Part shown: positions 1-7,601 of the stretch, in pieces
How positions within the stretch are numbered: the stretch's first letter is position 1
Layout: each line of letters begins with the position of its first letter
Assembly: GCA_002450905.1 (NCBI GenBank)
Contig: DKAT01000079.1
Span: forward strand, 4,729-16,161
Origin: Spirochaetia bacterium UBA6919
GTDB lineage: Bacteria > Spirochaetota > UBA6919
Reading direction: 5' to 3'
DNA length: 11,433 nt
Made by a program: the position numbers and the translations under genes
Notes under the pieces: generated by a model
Told to the model about the DNA's origin: nothing
The model's database searches: none
The model's input: only the letters and a program-made list of their open reading frames with translations

Positions 1-1089
1 ATAAATGAGAAGCAGAGAGTCTATTCTGTAGAAGATTGTGATATTGATGTCGTTGGGATATTTGAAGGAGAGAAGTTCATCGCCATCACGTTGCTATTCA
101 TTCGGGAAGGAAAGCTCCTTGGAAAGCGGATTTTCGTTGTAAAAGAAGAGGAGGTGCTCGGGATTTTCTCATCCAGTGAGGTGATGACGGAGATATTGAA
201 AAACTATTACGTCAATGATCATGAGATCCCATCTGAAATACTTCTCCCTGTTGACCCTGTAGAAAAGGATTTATTTAAGGATTTTTTAAGTAAACTCCGT
301 TCAGATAAGGTTCTGGTAACCATTCCCAAGACAGGGAAGAAAGGGGATTGGGTTCAATTAGCCTCCCAAAACGCTCAATTCGCTTACATGGAACAAAAAA
401 TGCTTAGTGATAAGGAACTTGTGCTGGAAGAACTCCAAAAAGTCCTTTCTCTCCCACAACTCCCCCGAAGGATTGAAGGATTTGATATAGCAAACACTCT
501 TGGAAAGGATTCTGTAGCATCTATGGTCTCTTTTTTTAATGGGAGAGCAGATAAAAAGAATTACAGGACGTTTAAGATTAAATCCATTGAGGGTCCCAAC
601 GACGTAGGTAGTATTAAGGAAGCTGTGAGCAGGCGTTATCAGAAGCTGAAGAATGAATCTCTTGCTCTCCCAGATTTAATCCTCATCGATGGAGGGAAGG
701 GTCAGGTGAATGGAGCGAGTGAAGTATTAAATACCCTTGAGATATCAATCCCTGTCATTGGATTAGCTAAACGAGAAGAAGAAATCTTTTTTCCACACAT
801 AAAAGAGCCTATTGTCCTTCCCAAGAATAGTCACTCCTTAAGGCTTCTCCAGGAAGTACGGGATGAGGCTCACCGTTTTGGGAATACTTTCCATAAGAAA
901 ATACGGGATAAGAAATTAGTGAAGTCCCTTCTCGATGATATTGATGGCATTGGGAAAATTCGTAGAAAAGCTATCCTACAGCACTTTAAATCGATTGATG
1001 ACGTGAAAACTGCTTCTCTTGAGGAGCTTCAAAAAGTAGATAAACTGGATAAGTCTTCAGCTCAGAAAGTATACGATTTTTTTCATTAG
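1..1089 (+). CDS. uvrC: UvrABC excinuclease subunit C, C-terminal part (5' truncated by window edge)
   Basis: This is the incision subunit of cytoplasmic nucleotide excision repair. It is recruited by UvrB at lesions and cuts on both sides. The frame is open from base 1, so 362 residues are visible. The family is usually about 600 residues, so the N-terminal GIY-YIG nuclease and UVR motif lie upstream. Visible parts are the UvrC RNase H-like nuclease (about residues 155-300 of the visible protein), with the expected acidic residues at D162 (GFDIAN), D201 (PNDVGS) and D230 (LIDGGKGQ) plus H291 (DEAHRF), and then a C-terminal helix-hairpin-helix region (about 308-362, IDGIGKIRRKA) that binds DNA. 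A TTG at 91 could be mistaken for the start, but the homology continues upstream of it. The stop lies 10 bp from the stop of the convergent minus-strand gene. No key catalytic residue is missing. Family assignment is very secure. Confidence 0.97.
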   Translation: MNEKQRVYSVEDCDIDVVGIFEGEKFIAITLLFIREGKLLGKRIFVVKEEEVLGIFSSSEVMTEILKNYYVNDHEIPSEILLPVDPVEKDLFKDFLSKLRSDKVLVTIPKTGKKGDWVQLASQNAQFAYMEQKMLSDKELVLEELQKVLSLPQLPRRIEGFDIANTLGKDSVASMVSFFNGRADKKNYRTFKIKSIEGPNDVGSIKEAVSRRYQKLKNESLALPDLILIDGGKGQVNGASEVLNTLEISIPVIGLAKREEEIFFPHIKEPIVLPKNSHSLRLLQEVRDEAHRFGNTFHKKIRDKKLVKSLLDDIDGIGKIRRKAILQHFKSIDDVKTASLEELQKVDKLDKSSAQKVYDFFH

Positions 1090-1116
1090 AAATGATTTCC
1101 TATTCACTCATTTCTA
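1087..1116. repeat. Perfect 9-bp inverted repeat at the uvrC / SH3-protein convergence
   Basis: TAGAAATGA at 1087-1095 is the exact reverse complement of TCATTTCTA at 1108-1116, with a 12-nt loop. It overlaps the uvrC stop codon and the last codons of the convergent gene. The only T-run (1077-1083) lies before the hairpin on the plus strand, so it is not a textbook intrinsic terminator in either direction. It may still slow or stabilise the ends of the two converging mRNAs. Confidence 0.35.
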
Positions 1117-1963
1117 CATCAATGGGAGAAATCAACGCTCCAAATACCCAACCTGTAACATATTGTTTTTTATTGTCGATTTTTGGAGTTACATCATCCG
1201 GCGACTTGGCATGATACTCAACAAGATATCGTACTTTATACCAGCGATGATACCTCAGGTATCCAATATTTTGATAATTACCACTTGATATGATTTCTAC
1301 TGACTGGGTTGCCGGGAGCAATTTGAGATTCTTATATTGTGTACCTGGGCCACTGCGTAATGTTGTATTATTAAATAATATATATGTTTTATCACGATTG
1401 ATTGGGCTTCTGAACTTAACAGATTTTGGATTTGGTTTATCAGATGACAATTTGTCATTTGGAATATAAGTTGTAATATTATTGTATTTTAAGTGTACAC
1501 GAATTTCTGATTGAGCTTCAGATTTAGTAAAATGCTTTTTCATAAATATTAAATATTGAGAGGATGAACTAATCAATCGTTTGTCATGATAATATCCGTG
1601 ACCGAAGACCTGTCCAACAGTATAAGGACTGGCTGGATAAAGATTTTTTAGTATGTAATATGAAAAGGAACTAAATATTATATGACCTTTATCATTATAA
1701 TAAATTGTTCTAGTAACAGAACCATCCGTATCATAATACCGTATTAATCGAATCTTATTGTTGTCGTCATAATATCGTTCTAATTTCTGTGCTAATCCAT
1801 ATAACCCTGCTAATTGAGTCGTTATTTTCTTAAATGTCATGCCGTTGATTTTTAGGATCTGCTTATAAATATTCTGTTCAATGGATTGTTGAGTAAATGT
1901 GCTCTGTTGGCTTGAAATAGTAAATAAAATAAGACTTATTAGAAGTATAAAAGATCTTTTCAT
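1100..1963 (-). CDS. Exported SH3-like domain protein
   Basis: This 287-residue protein has an N-terminal signal peptide (K2, R3, then a hydrophobic run at about 5-17) and no lipobox cysteine, so it is probably secreted or periplasmic. Residues about 60-105 hold tyrosine/aspartate/glycine-rich strands (RYYDTDGS, IYYNDKG) that look like short YD- or MORN-type repeats. Residues about 193-280 form a bacterial SH3-like domain, recognised by LRSGPGTQY (202-210) and the closing GWVFGALIS. Such domains usually bind peptidoglycan or peptide ligands, but the ligand here is unknown. The start is supported by a strong Shine-Dalgarno, AAGGGGGGA, about 8 nt upstream. It lies 84 bp downstream of the DUF1848 gene on the same strand, so read-through from that gene is possible. 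I do not recognise a named orthologue; the specific role is unknown. Confidence 0.8.
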   Translation of the reverse strand: MKRSFILLISLILFTISSQQSTFTQQSIEQNIYKQILKINGMTFKKITTQLAGLYGLAQKLERYYDDNNKIRLIRYYDTDGSVTRTIYYNDKGHIIFSSFSYYILKNLYPASPYTVGQVFGHGYYHDKRLISSSSQYLIFMKKHFTKSEAQSEIRVHLKYNNITTYIPNDKLSSDKPNPKSVKFRSPINRDKTYILFNNTTLRSGPGTQYKNLKLLPATQSVEIISSGNYQNIGYLRYHRWYKVRYLVEYHAKSPDDVTPKIDNKKQYVTGWVFGALISPIDVEMSE

Positions 1964-2047
1964 AATATATCCCCCCTTAATTATCGAAATAATGAAGCCT
2001 ATTCAAAATATACTAAAAATCATTCATATAATAAATACCATAATCAA

Positions 2048-2962
2048 TTAAGATTTAGATACACCCCGAGATTGAATACCAGAATAGCCAAGTGACACAC
2101 TATTTATCTGATGATTTTTATAATACAATAGGGACTTCTGCGGACTAATATTAGCATAACAATAGAGACAGCCTTGGGGACAGGTATCATAAGCTCCGAT
2201 ATCAATACTCTTAAAACACCCGCAATCCTTTCTCGTCGGATTCTTCTTTAAATCAAAAGATTTATCAGGATTAATCCTCTGAATCAATTCTCTATCAATA
2301 CATATTCCTTTCTTTATATCGAAATCTACAAACTGATCCTGACAACAGGTATATAGTGTAATACCCCTCTTACTGGATAATCCTTTCATAATATCTAATA
2401 ACTCTTTCTGCTGGTTCATTGTTGGATCATCAAATAATATCCCATGATTTCTTTCTATACTTGTAAACTGACGCTGTACTTTCTTATAATACCTTTGTAC
2501 AAAGCTAAAATAACACCGCTGGGTATATCCTTCCAATTGAGAAGAAATCTTATCAAACTCCTGTGCATAATAATCGATCGGCATGGTATTTGTAAGGACA
2601 ATGGGATCATATCGCCAGATCATCCGGGATGGGTTATAGCGTTCAGATAATATCTTAAATACCTCTATAGCCTTATCCACAGGAGGTACATTGATCTCAA
2701 GGGATTTATCCACCGCTGTGATACTGAAGTGCATATAAAATGGGTATATCTGATCAATTTGGGAGAGATAATCCATAAACGGTTCATAATTTTTAGACCA
2801 GAAAACAAACGCCAGTACTTCTTCTCGACGAAGACTCACATTATAAACAGCCTGATTAAAAGGGTTTTTATACTGAACAGAACCTTCCTTAATCCGATTC
2901 ATCAACCAATCCCCATAATAAGCGGGAATATCTGTCCTTCTACTCGCTGATATCACTTGCAT
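2048..2962 (-). CDS. DUF1848 family protein with C-terminal radical-SAM-like Cys motif
   Basis: This 304-residue cytoplasmic protein has the hallmarks of the DUF1848 family: the opening ISASRRTDIPAYYGDW, an FVFWSKNY segment (about 53-59), IWRYDP (115-120), and a C-terminal cysteine cluster C247-x-C249 ... C261-x3-C265-x2-C268 followed by YAN. The last three cysteines have the CX3CX2C spacing that binds the 4Fe-4S cluster in radical SAM enzymes, but they sit near the C-terminus instead of the N-terminus. The family description notes this similarity; the reaction is unknown. The length is normal and nothing looks broken. The ribosome binding site is weak (AGG about 7 nt before ATG). It is divergent from the 62-residue gene, separated by 145 bp. 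An iron-sulphur enzyme is likely; a radical SAM reaction is inference. Confidence 0.9.
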   Translation of the reverse strand: MQVISASRRTDIPAYYGDWLMNRIKEGSVQYKNPFNQAVYNVSLRREEVLAFVFWSKNYEPFMDYLSQIDQIYPFYMHFSITAVDKSLEINVPPVDKAIEVFKILSERYNPSRMIWRYDPIVLTNTMPIDYYAQEFDKISSQLEGYTQRCYFSFVQRYYKKVQRQFTSIERNHGILFDDPTMNQQKELLDIMKGLSSKRGITLYTCCQDQFVDFDIKKGICIDRELIQRINPDKSFDLKKNPTRKDCGCFKSIDIGAYDTCPQGCLYCYANISPQKSLLYYKNHQINSVSLGYSGIQSRGVSKS

Positions 2963-3095
2963 AGACTAACCTATCATCCTAACACAATCCAGGATACATG
3001 AAATATTAATAAAAAATACATAAAAATCATCCGAATCCTTAAAATAACGCCATTGAAAATCCGATCAATACATTGAAATTAATAGAACTAAATTC

Positions 3096-3102
3096 AGAGG
3101 AG
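3096..3102 (+). promoter_or_regulatory. Ribosome binding site of the 62-residue gene
   Basis: AGAGGAG ends 5 nt before the ATG at 3108. This near-consensus Shine-Dalgarno is the main argument that the short ORF is a real gene. Confidence 0.75.
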
Positions 3103-3107
3103 TTTCT

Positions 3108-3296
3108 ATGAGTGCACATGAAAAAAGAATGGTTAATGAAAGACTGGCTGAAGTTGCAAGAGCATTTGGTCTGAAGTTTATGATTACCGTCAACAATGCT
3201 CAAAAGGTCATTGAAGATAATTATAAGAAAATCAGAGAAATTGATCGACGTATCCAAAATCGTGTGACTGAATTGAGAATCCCATCTGCTCTATAA
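3108..3296 (+). CDS. Small basic protein of unknown function (62 aa)
   Basis: I do not recognise this protein. It is short, highly charged and cysteine-free, with about 13 Lys/Arg against 8 Asp/Glu. The composition looks mostly helical: residues about 3-20 form an amphipathic stretch (NERLAEVARAFG) and residues about 31-55 a second, basic helix (IREIDRRIQNRVTEL). Between them lies KFMITVNN, which could be a strand or turn. Such a make-up would suit a nucleic-acid-binding or scaffold protein, but that is inference. The gene has its own strong Shine-Dalgarno and no overlap with its neighbours. It is followed 30 bp later by a 10-bp hairpin and lies 215 bp before yajQ. The opposite-strand 72-codon ORF over the same bases lacks comparable start signals and was treated as a shadow. 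Confidence 0.72.
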   Translation: MSAHEKRMVNERLAEVARAFGLKFMITVNNAQKVIEDNYKKIREIDRRIQNRVTELRIPSAL

Positions 3297-3326
3297 GCTA
3301 TTTTATTCCTTAATATAGATTGCTCC

Positions 3327-3361
3327 AGAGGGATAGTTCTTATAAAATGTTCTATCCTTCT
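3327..3361 (+). terminator. Hairpin downstream of the small gene
   Basis: AGAGGGATAG (3327-3336) pairs with CTATCCTTCT (3352-3361): ten base pairs including one G-U, around a 15-nt loop. No U-run follows, so it is not a classical intrinsic terminator. Its position 30 bp after the stop suggests an mRNA end or 3' stabilising structure for the 62-residue gene. Confidence 0.4.
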
Positions 3362-3450
3362 CCTACACGCATGATATATCTATATGGTTTAAAATTCTAC
3401 CCTTGGATGCAGATTATATTTAAAAATCTACGGGAAATCTCGTATACTGC

Positions 3451-3479
3451 TTGACTTTTCTATAAAAAATATTTAACTT
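3451..3479 (+). promoter_or_regulatory. Possible promoter of yajQ
   Basis: TTGACT at 3451-3456 is a good -35 match. Seventeen bases later, TAACTT (3474-3479) is a poor -10. Another -10-like box, TATACT, lies at 3443-3448. Position, 33-60 bp before yajQ, is the main support. Confidence 0.3.
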
Positions 3480-3511
3480 GAAAAGACTTTTCTTAATAAC
3501 GAACGAGTTCT

Positions 3512-4006
3512 ATGGCTGATTTCTCATTTGATATTGTATCCCAGGTAAATCTACAAGAAGTACTCAATGCTGTCAATCAGGCGAATAAAGAAATATCTAC
3601 CCGGTATGATTTTAAGGGCAGTAAAAGTGAAGTAACCCTTAATCAGGCTGATAATGAGATAATCGTCCTCGCTGATGATGAATATAAGCTAAAAAGTGTT
3701 ATAGACATCCTTCAGGGTAAGCTGGTTAAACGTGGTATTTCTCTCAAAGCCATGACCTATTCCAAATCAGAAGCTGCGGCTGGTGGCATGGTACGTCAGA
3801 AAATTGAAATCCAATCCGGTATCAATAAAGATAAGTGCAAAGAAATCGTTAAGTTCATTAAAGATTCAAAAATTAAAGTCCAGGCACAAATCCAGGAGGC
3901 TCAGGTACGCGTCACAGGACGAAAAAAAGATGAACTCCAGGAAGTCATTTCCCTTTTGAAAGAAAAGGATTTTGATATTGATATGGAATTCACCAATTAC
4001 CGATAA
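3512..4006 (+). CDS. yajQ: YajQ/UPF0234 family nucleotide-binding protein
   Basis: At 164 residues it is full length for the YajQ (UPF0234, DUF520) family. The family has two ferredoxin-like halves; members bind nucleotides or RNA, and some act as cyclic di-GMP effectors. Visible signatures are the start MADFSFDIVS, NEISTRYDFKG-like residues (here NKEISTRYDFKGS, about 25-37), the central AAAGGMVRQKIEI segment and the C-terminal DFDIDMEFTNYR. The ATG at 3512 matches the conserved N-terminus, although the ribosome binding site is weak. The stop TAA shares its last A with the ATG of the next gene (TAATG), a typical translational coupling. Whether this member binds c-di-GMP cannot be read from the sequence. 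Confidence 0.96.
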   Translation: MADFSFDIVSQVNLQEVLNAVNQANKEISTRYDFKGSKSEVTLNQADNEIIVLADDEYKLKSVIDILQGKLVKRGISLKAMTYSKSEAAAGGMVRQKIEIQSGINKDKCKEIVKFIKDSKIKVQAQIQEAQVRVTGRKKDELQEVISLLKEKDFDIDMEFTNYR

Positions 4007-5079
4007 TGATCTATCAATCTGCCATCATTGGTTGCGGACGTATCGGCTCCTTGTTGGAAGAAGATCCCCTCAGAGAGAAGCCCTGTACCCATGCCGGTGC
4101 CTATCATTCTCACCCAAAAATTGAAATCATCGCTGGATGTGACATAAATCCCGAACGCCTCGACCGCTTTAAATCCCTCTGGAATATAAATAACTTATAC
4201 ACTGATTACAAAGAACTCCTTTCAAAACACCGTATTGATATTCTCTCCATAGCCACCGAAATTAAAAACCACGATGACATTGTTATCGATGCAGCACAAA
4301 ATGGTATTCCCGTTATCCTCTGTGAAAAGCCCATTAGTCTGAGTTTGAAGAAGGCTCAGAATATGATCACTGCGTGTAAGAAGTCGGGAACTCTCCTGAT
4401 CATCAACCATGAAAGACGTTTTGCATCGGATTATCATTTTGTCAAACAGAGGATTCAACGGGGTGATATTGGAGAAATCATATCTATTCATGGTAAAATA
4501 TTAACCGGTGCCCCAAAGGATGGAACTCACTATAAAATCGAGGGGGGAGGGTCTCTACTTCATGATGGAACCCATTTAATTGATATGTTTCGATATTTCA
4601 CGGATTCCGAAGGGGAGTGGGTCAGTGCTGGAATGACTACGAATCCCCGTATTCATGTGGAGGAGACAGCATGGGGGATGATTCAAATGAAGAATGGGAT
4701 TATGTGTACGGTAGAAGCCGGTGGAAAGAGAGATTATTTTGCTTTCGAATTGGATATCCACGGGACAAAGGGACGTATTGTCATAGGAAATGGGATATTA
4801 AAATGGTATCAATCCAGGGAGAGTCAGTATTATGTGGGATTTAAAGACCTCGTTGAACAGGAATTCCCCCAATTTCCCTATCAAACGCAATTCCTCAATG
4901 AGATGGATGCTGTTGTAGATTACCTTGAGCATAAAACAATCCCCCAATCCACAGGGAATGATGGATACAAAGCTCTTGAATTAATCTATGCCCTCTATTA
5001 CTCTGCTATTCGTAGTGAAAAAATATTTATACCCCTCCCCATAACCGATTCAAATCCATTCGATGAATATTTTAAATAA
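4006..5079 (+). CDS. Gfo/Idh/MocA family NAD(P)-dependent oxidoreductase
   Basis: This 357-residue cytoplasmic enzyme has an N-terminal Rossmann fold with the dinucleotide motif GCGRIGS (9-15), the conserved CEKPIS (106-111; K108 is the usual catalytic/nicotinamide-contacting lysine), NHERRF (134-139) and the catalytic-domain motif GGGSLLHDGTHLID (180-193, with D187 and H190). The family oxidises or reduces sugars, inositols and related hydroxy compounds. The substrate cannot be told here, and no sugar or lipopolysaccharide cluster surrounds it. The start overlaps the yajQ stop by one base and has no separate Shine-Dalgarno, so it is probably made by coupled re-initiation from the yajQ mRNA. 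The length is normal for the family. A palindrome (5150-5198) follows. The pairing with yajQ is unusual to me and may be lineage-specific. Confidence 0.93.
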   Translation: MIYQSAIIGCGRIGSLLEEDPLREKPCTHAGAYHSHPKIEIIAGCDINPERLDRFKSLWNINNLYTDYKELLSKHRIDILSIATEIKNHDDIVIDAAQNGIPVILCEKPISLSLKKAQNMITACKKSGTLLIINHERRFASDYHFVKQRIQRGDIGEIISIHGKILTGAPKDGTHYKIEGGGSLLHDGTHLIDMFRYFTDSEGEWVSAGMTTNPRIHVEETAWGMIQMKNGIMCTVEAGGKRDYFAFELDIHGTKGRIVIGNGILKWYQSRESQYYVGFKDLVEQEFPQFPYQTQFLNEMDAVVDYLEHKTIPQSTGNDGYKALELIYALYYSAIRSEKIFIPLPITDSNPFDEYFK

Positions 5080-5118
5080 GAACAAACAAATATCGTTATC
5101 CTATTTCTTTAATATAAA

Positions 5119-5147
5119 TTGACTCAGAATTGAAATAAGAAAATAAT
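5119..5147 (+). promoter_or_regulatory. Promoter-like sequence ahead of the 5150-5198 palindrome
   Basis: TTGACT (5119-5124), a 17-bp spacer and AATAAT (5142-5147, 5/6 match) form a good sigma70-type arrangement. No plus-strand gene follows. A transcript would begin at about 5154, run through the hairpin and go antisense into the kinase 3' end. In A+T-rich spacers such matches also arise by chance. Confidence 0.3.
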
Positions 5148-5149
5148 GA

Positions 5150-5198
5150 AACGAATCAGCATCGGAGTTAAAATTTCTGATTCCGATCATTCTTCGTT
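5150..5198. terminator. Long interrupted palindrome between convergent genes; probable bidirectional terminator and copy 1 of a repeat
   Basis: The inner stem ATCGGAG (5161-5167) pairs with TTCCGAT (5181-5187), with one G-U. The outer stem AACGAA (5150-5155) pairs with TTCGTT (5193-5198), separated by symmetrical 5-nt internal bulges. A competing pairing, GAATCAG (5153-5159) with CTGATTC (5177-5183), overlaps it. It lies between the stops of the oxidoreductase and the kinase, the usual place for a shared terminator. The 27-bp core matches the element after dnaN at 23 of 27 positions. Confidence 0.6.
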
Positions 5199-5231
5199 AT
5201 CATGCAAATGAACCAGATCTATTAACCGTAC

Positions 5232-7232
5232 TTAATTCATAACCATCGATTTCCTGCCGAGCTCAAAATAAGCTGTGAAGTGGAAAGAGCTCCCCTCATT
5301 TGGTTTGCTTTCAAGCCAGATTATCCCACCCATCATCTTTACAATATCTTGTGATACGGCTAAACCAAGTCCAATACCCTTATAAGATTTATGTAAAGAA
5401 GATTCTGCTTGTGTAAAGTGCTCAAATATCTTTTCCTGTTTATCTGATGGAATACCAATTCCTGTATCCTTTACTGTAATATATAAGCAGACCTTGCTAT
5501 TCTTAATTTCCTCATCTAATACTGGCTTAACATTAATAAGGATACCACCATTCTTTGTGAACTTAATAGCATTATCCAATAGATTCATTAATATCTGTTG
5601 TAGTCTGAGAGAATCACCAATCAATTCATTTGGAACGTCGGATGATATATCGGATTGGATATATAAATTCTTCTCATTACATTGTGGAACATAGATATCT
5701 ATAATTTTATTGATTAATTCCTGTAATTTGAAGGAAGATAATTCCAGTTTTAAAGATCCTTTACGGATTTTCGAGAAGTCGAGGAGATCATTGAGAATCT
5801 GCATAAGTGAGCGGGATGATTTCATGACAATCTCTAAATATTCTTTCTGTTCAGAATCAGGATTAGTATTATGCAAAACCAGTTCTGTCATCCCCATAAT
5901 TCCATTCATAGGAGTACGGATCTCATGACTGATATTAGCTAAGAAATCATTTTTAGCCAGATTTGCCTGCTGTAAATTATAAATAGCCTCTGCCTGAGCA
6001 ATTTCTTTATCTAATTTAAGCAGATGTATCTTATCAGCAAGGCTAAAGGAGAAGAGAACCACTTCAATAACTGTTCCAACTGGCATCAAACCAATTGTAA
6101 TAGCATTATAGGTTATATACCCCATATTAGCAAGAGCTAAACATATTGACCCAATTAGAAATATTATCCATCCAACTACAAAGAATCGCGCCGGTTTGAA
6201 TCCCCCTTTAAATGAGAAAATACTGGCTATGATCGATACTACACATCCTGTTATAACGATTATCCCAACCATGAAACTGGTAATTTTGAATAATACAAGG
6301 ATCAAACCAATACTACTTCCAATAATAACTCCCTGCATGACCCTATCCAAAATCTTGTGTTTTTTTCTTATTTCCAGAAAGGATCTTGTAAACTGGATTC
6401 CAAAAATTACTGCGGAATAGGACGTCATAGAAAACCGCATTATGATTTCATGCCCTACATCGTGTGGCAGATATTGAAATACTATCCCATCATAGATCAG
6501 GTAAAGAAGTGTTATCGATATAGCAAAGCAGATGTAATATAAATAATTGATATCCAGTGTAGTTAAGTATATAAACAAATTATAAACAATCATTATAAGG
6601 AGAATACCATAGAATATTCCCAATAGGAACTGCTGATGATCAATATTATAATAAAAATCTTTTTCTGTATAGAGATTCAAAGATATAATCATTATTGATC
6701 CAGTTTCAAACCTCATATAATAGATACCCTTCTCATGAGGTCTCTCGGATAAGAAGAAAGACGGCTTTCTATAATTATAATCCCATTTGGATATGGGGAT
6801 TGTCTGTCCCGATTGCTTGTGGATCATTTCACTACCCGATATTTTATAGAAATCAATCAGATTAAGCAGGACATACGATTGTTCCAGAATGAGTTTTATA
6901 TTTTGATTAAGGTTATTTCTTATTTTAAATCGAACCCAATAGGCTGACTTTGTAAAACCAATATTCAGTGTTTCTTTATCCAGCTTCTTAAATCGATTTG
7001 AGAATTGATTAGAGCTCACATCTTGGATAGTCCAGGATTTGTTCTTATCTTCTAAATACTCTAAATGATGCACAAGAGAATATTCTTTCCTTACTTGATC
7101 AATGACAATCTCATCTTGTGAATAAATACAGGGTAAGAAAAATAAATTGATGGATAGTATAATAAATACTTTTGAAAGATTCCGATAAATAACCAATAGG
7201 GTACATCGAACTATAGAATTTGAGGATAACAT
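5232..7232 (-). CDS. 7TM-DISM sensor histidine kinase
   Basis: This 666-residue inner-membrane sensor kinase has a signal peptide or anchor at about 18-38, then an extracytoplasmic 7TMR-DISM type-2 domain at about 40-190 (SAYWVRFKIRNN at 96-107 is typical). A seven-helix DISM membrane unit spans about 200-400 and a short coiled linker about 400-428. The dimerisation/phosphoacceptor domain carries H436 in ANISHEIRTPMNGIMG. The ATPase domain has the N-box around N550/N554 (NLLDNAIKF), G1 DTGIGIP (589-595) and G2 KGIGLGLAVS (618-627). All catalytic boxes are intact. The protein ends soon after the ATPase domain with no receiver, so phosphate must pass to a separate regulator not found nearby. 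The extracellular domain resembles carbohydrate-binding folds, but the ligand is unknown. The start lacks a clear Shine-Dalgarno, so it is less certain than the rest. Confidence 0.95.
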   Translation of the reverse strand: MLSSNSIVRCTLLVIYRNLSKVFIILSINLFFLPCIYSQDEIVIDQVRKEYSLVHHLEYLEDKNKSWTIQDVSSNQFSNRFKKLDKETLNIGFTKSAYWVRFKIRNNLNQNIKLILEQSYVLLNLIDFYKISGSEMIHKQSGQTIPISKWDYNYRKPSFFLSERPHEKGIYYMRFETGSIMIISLNLYTEKDFYYNIDHQQFLLGIFYGILLIMIVYNLFIYLTTLDINYLYYICFAISITLLYLIYDGIVFQYLPHDVGHEIIMRFSMTSYSAVIFGIQFTRSFLEIRKKHKILDRVMQGVIIGSSIGLILVLFKITSFMVGIIVITGCVVSIIASIFSFKGGFKPARFFVVGWIIFLIGSICLALANMGYITYNAITIGLMPVGTVIEVVLFSFSLADKIHLLKLDKEIAQAEAIYNLQQANLAKNDFLANISHEIRTPMNGIMGMTELVLHNTNPDSEQKEYLEIVMKSSRSLMQILNDLLDFSKIRKGSLKLELSSFKLQELINKIIDIYVPQCNEKNLYIQSDISSDVPNELIGDSLRLQQILMNLLDNAIKFTKNGGILINVKPVLDEEIKNSKVCLYITVKDTGIGIPSDKQEKIFEHFTQAESSLHKSYKGIGLGLAVSQDIVKMMGGIIWLESKPNEGSSFHFTAYFELGRKSMVMN

Positions 7233-7279
7233 AAATTAACAATCAGAACTAGTTTATTGGAATAATTCTCCCACGTTAT

Positions 7280-7307
7280 AATATAACACAGAATAAAATA
7301 TTGTCAA
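7280..7307 (-). promoter_or_regulatory. Promoter of the sensor kinase gene
   Basis: Read on the minus strand, TTGACA (7307-7302) is a perfect -35 box, followed after 16 bp by TATATT (7285-7280, 5/6). This would give a leader of about 40 nt before the kinase ATG at 7232. Confidence 0.6.
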
Positions 7308-7500
7308 TATGAAATCTCTTGACTTGCTTAATAGAACAAGTAATTCCTATTTTATCGAAAACCTGTTGATAACCATACAACACCCTGTTAATAGGTCTCC
7401 ATTATTCTATGAATTTTACACGGAATATGAAAACATTTCAAACAACTGATAAAAGATTTTACCCTGCTTTGTCGATATGTTAATAAACATTATTAGAATA

Positions 7501-7531
7501 TTGACATGTTTTCACAATCGAAAGGTATAAT
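7501..7531 (+). promoter_or_regulatory. Promoter of dnaN
   Basis: A perfect TTGACA (7501-7506) and a perfect TATAAT (7526-7531) are present, but the spacer is 19 bp, longer than the 17 bp optimum, which should lower its strength. The leader would be about 90 nt. Further -10-like boxes at 7567-7572 and 7599-7604 lack good -35 partners. Confidence 0.55.
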
Positions 7532-7585
7532 AATTCAAGAGTAATCAAACTATCAACAATACGTCTTATAATAATACTAATAAAA

Positions 7586-7601
7586 ATAAATTTAAATTTA
7601 T
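7586..7601. repeat. Perfect 16-bp A+T palindrome in the dnaN leader
   Basis: ATAAATTTAAATTTAT is identical to its own reverse complement. It lies 28 bp before the dnaN start, inside the most A+T-rich part of the spacer. It could be a protein-binding operator, part of a DNA unwinding element, or chance in low-complexity sequence. Confidence 0.45.

Noticed and set aside
2444..2950. Plus-strand ORFs of 68 and 73 codons across the DUF1848 gene.
   Set aside because: They are opposite-strand shadows of a clearly conserved gene and lack ribosome binding sites.
4222..4844. ORFs of 61-89 codons on both strands inside the oxidoreductase gene.
   Set aside because: They overlap a well-supported Gfo/Idh/MocA frame and show no family motifs.
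3299..5130. Similar strings TAATATAGATTG (3311) and TAATATAAATTG (5111) in two spacers, possibly another repeat.
   Set aside because: The match is short, A+T-rich and does not extend cleanly; chance similarity is sufficient.
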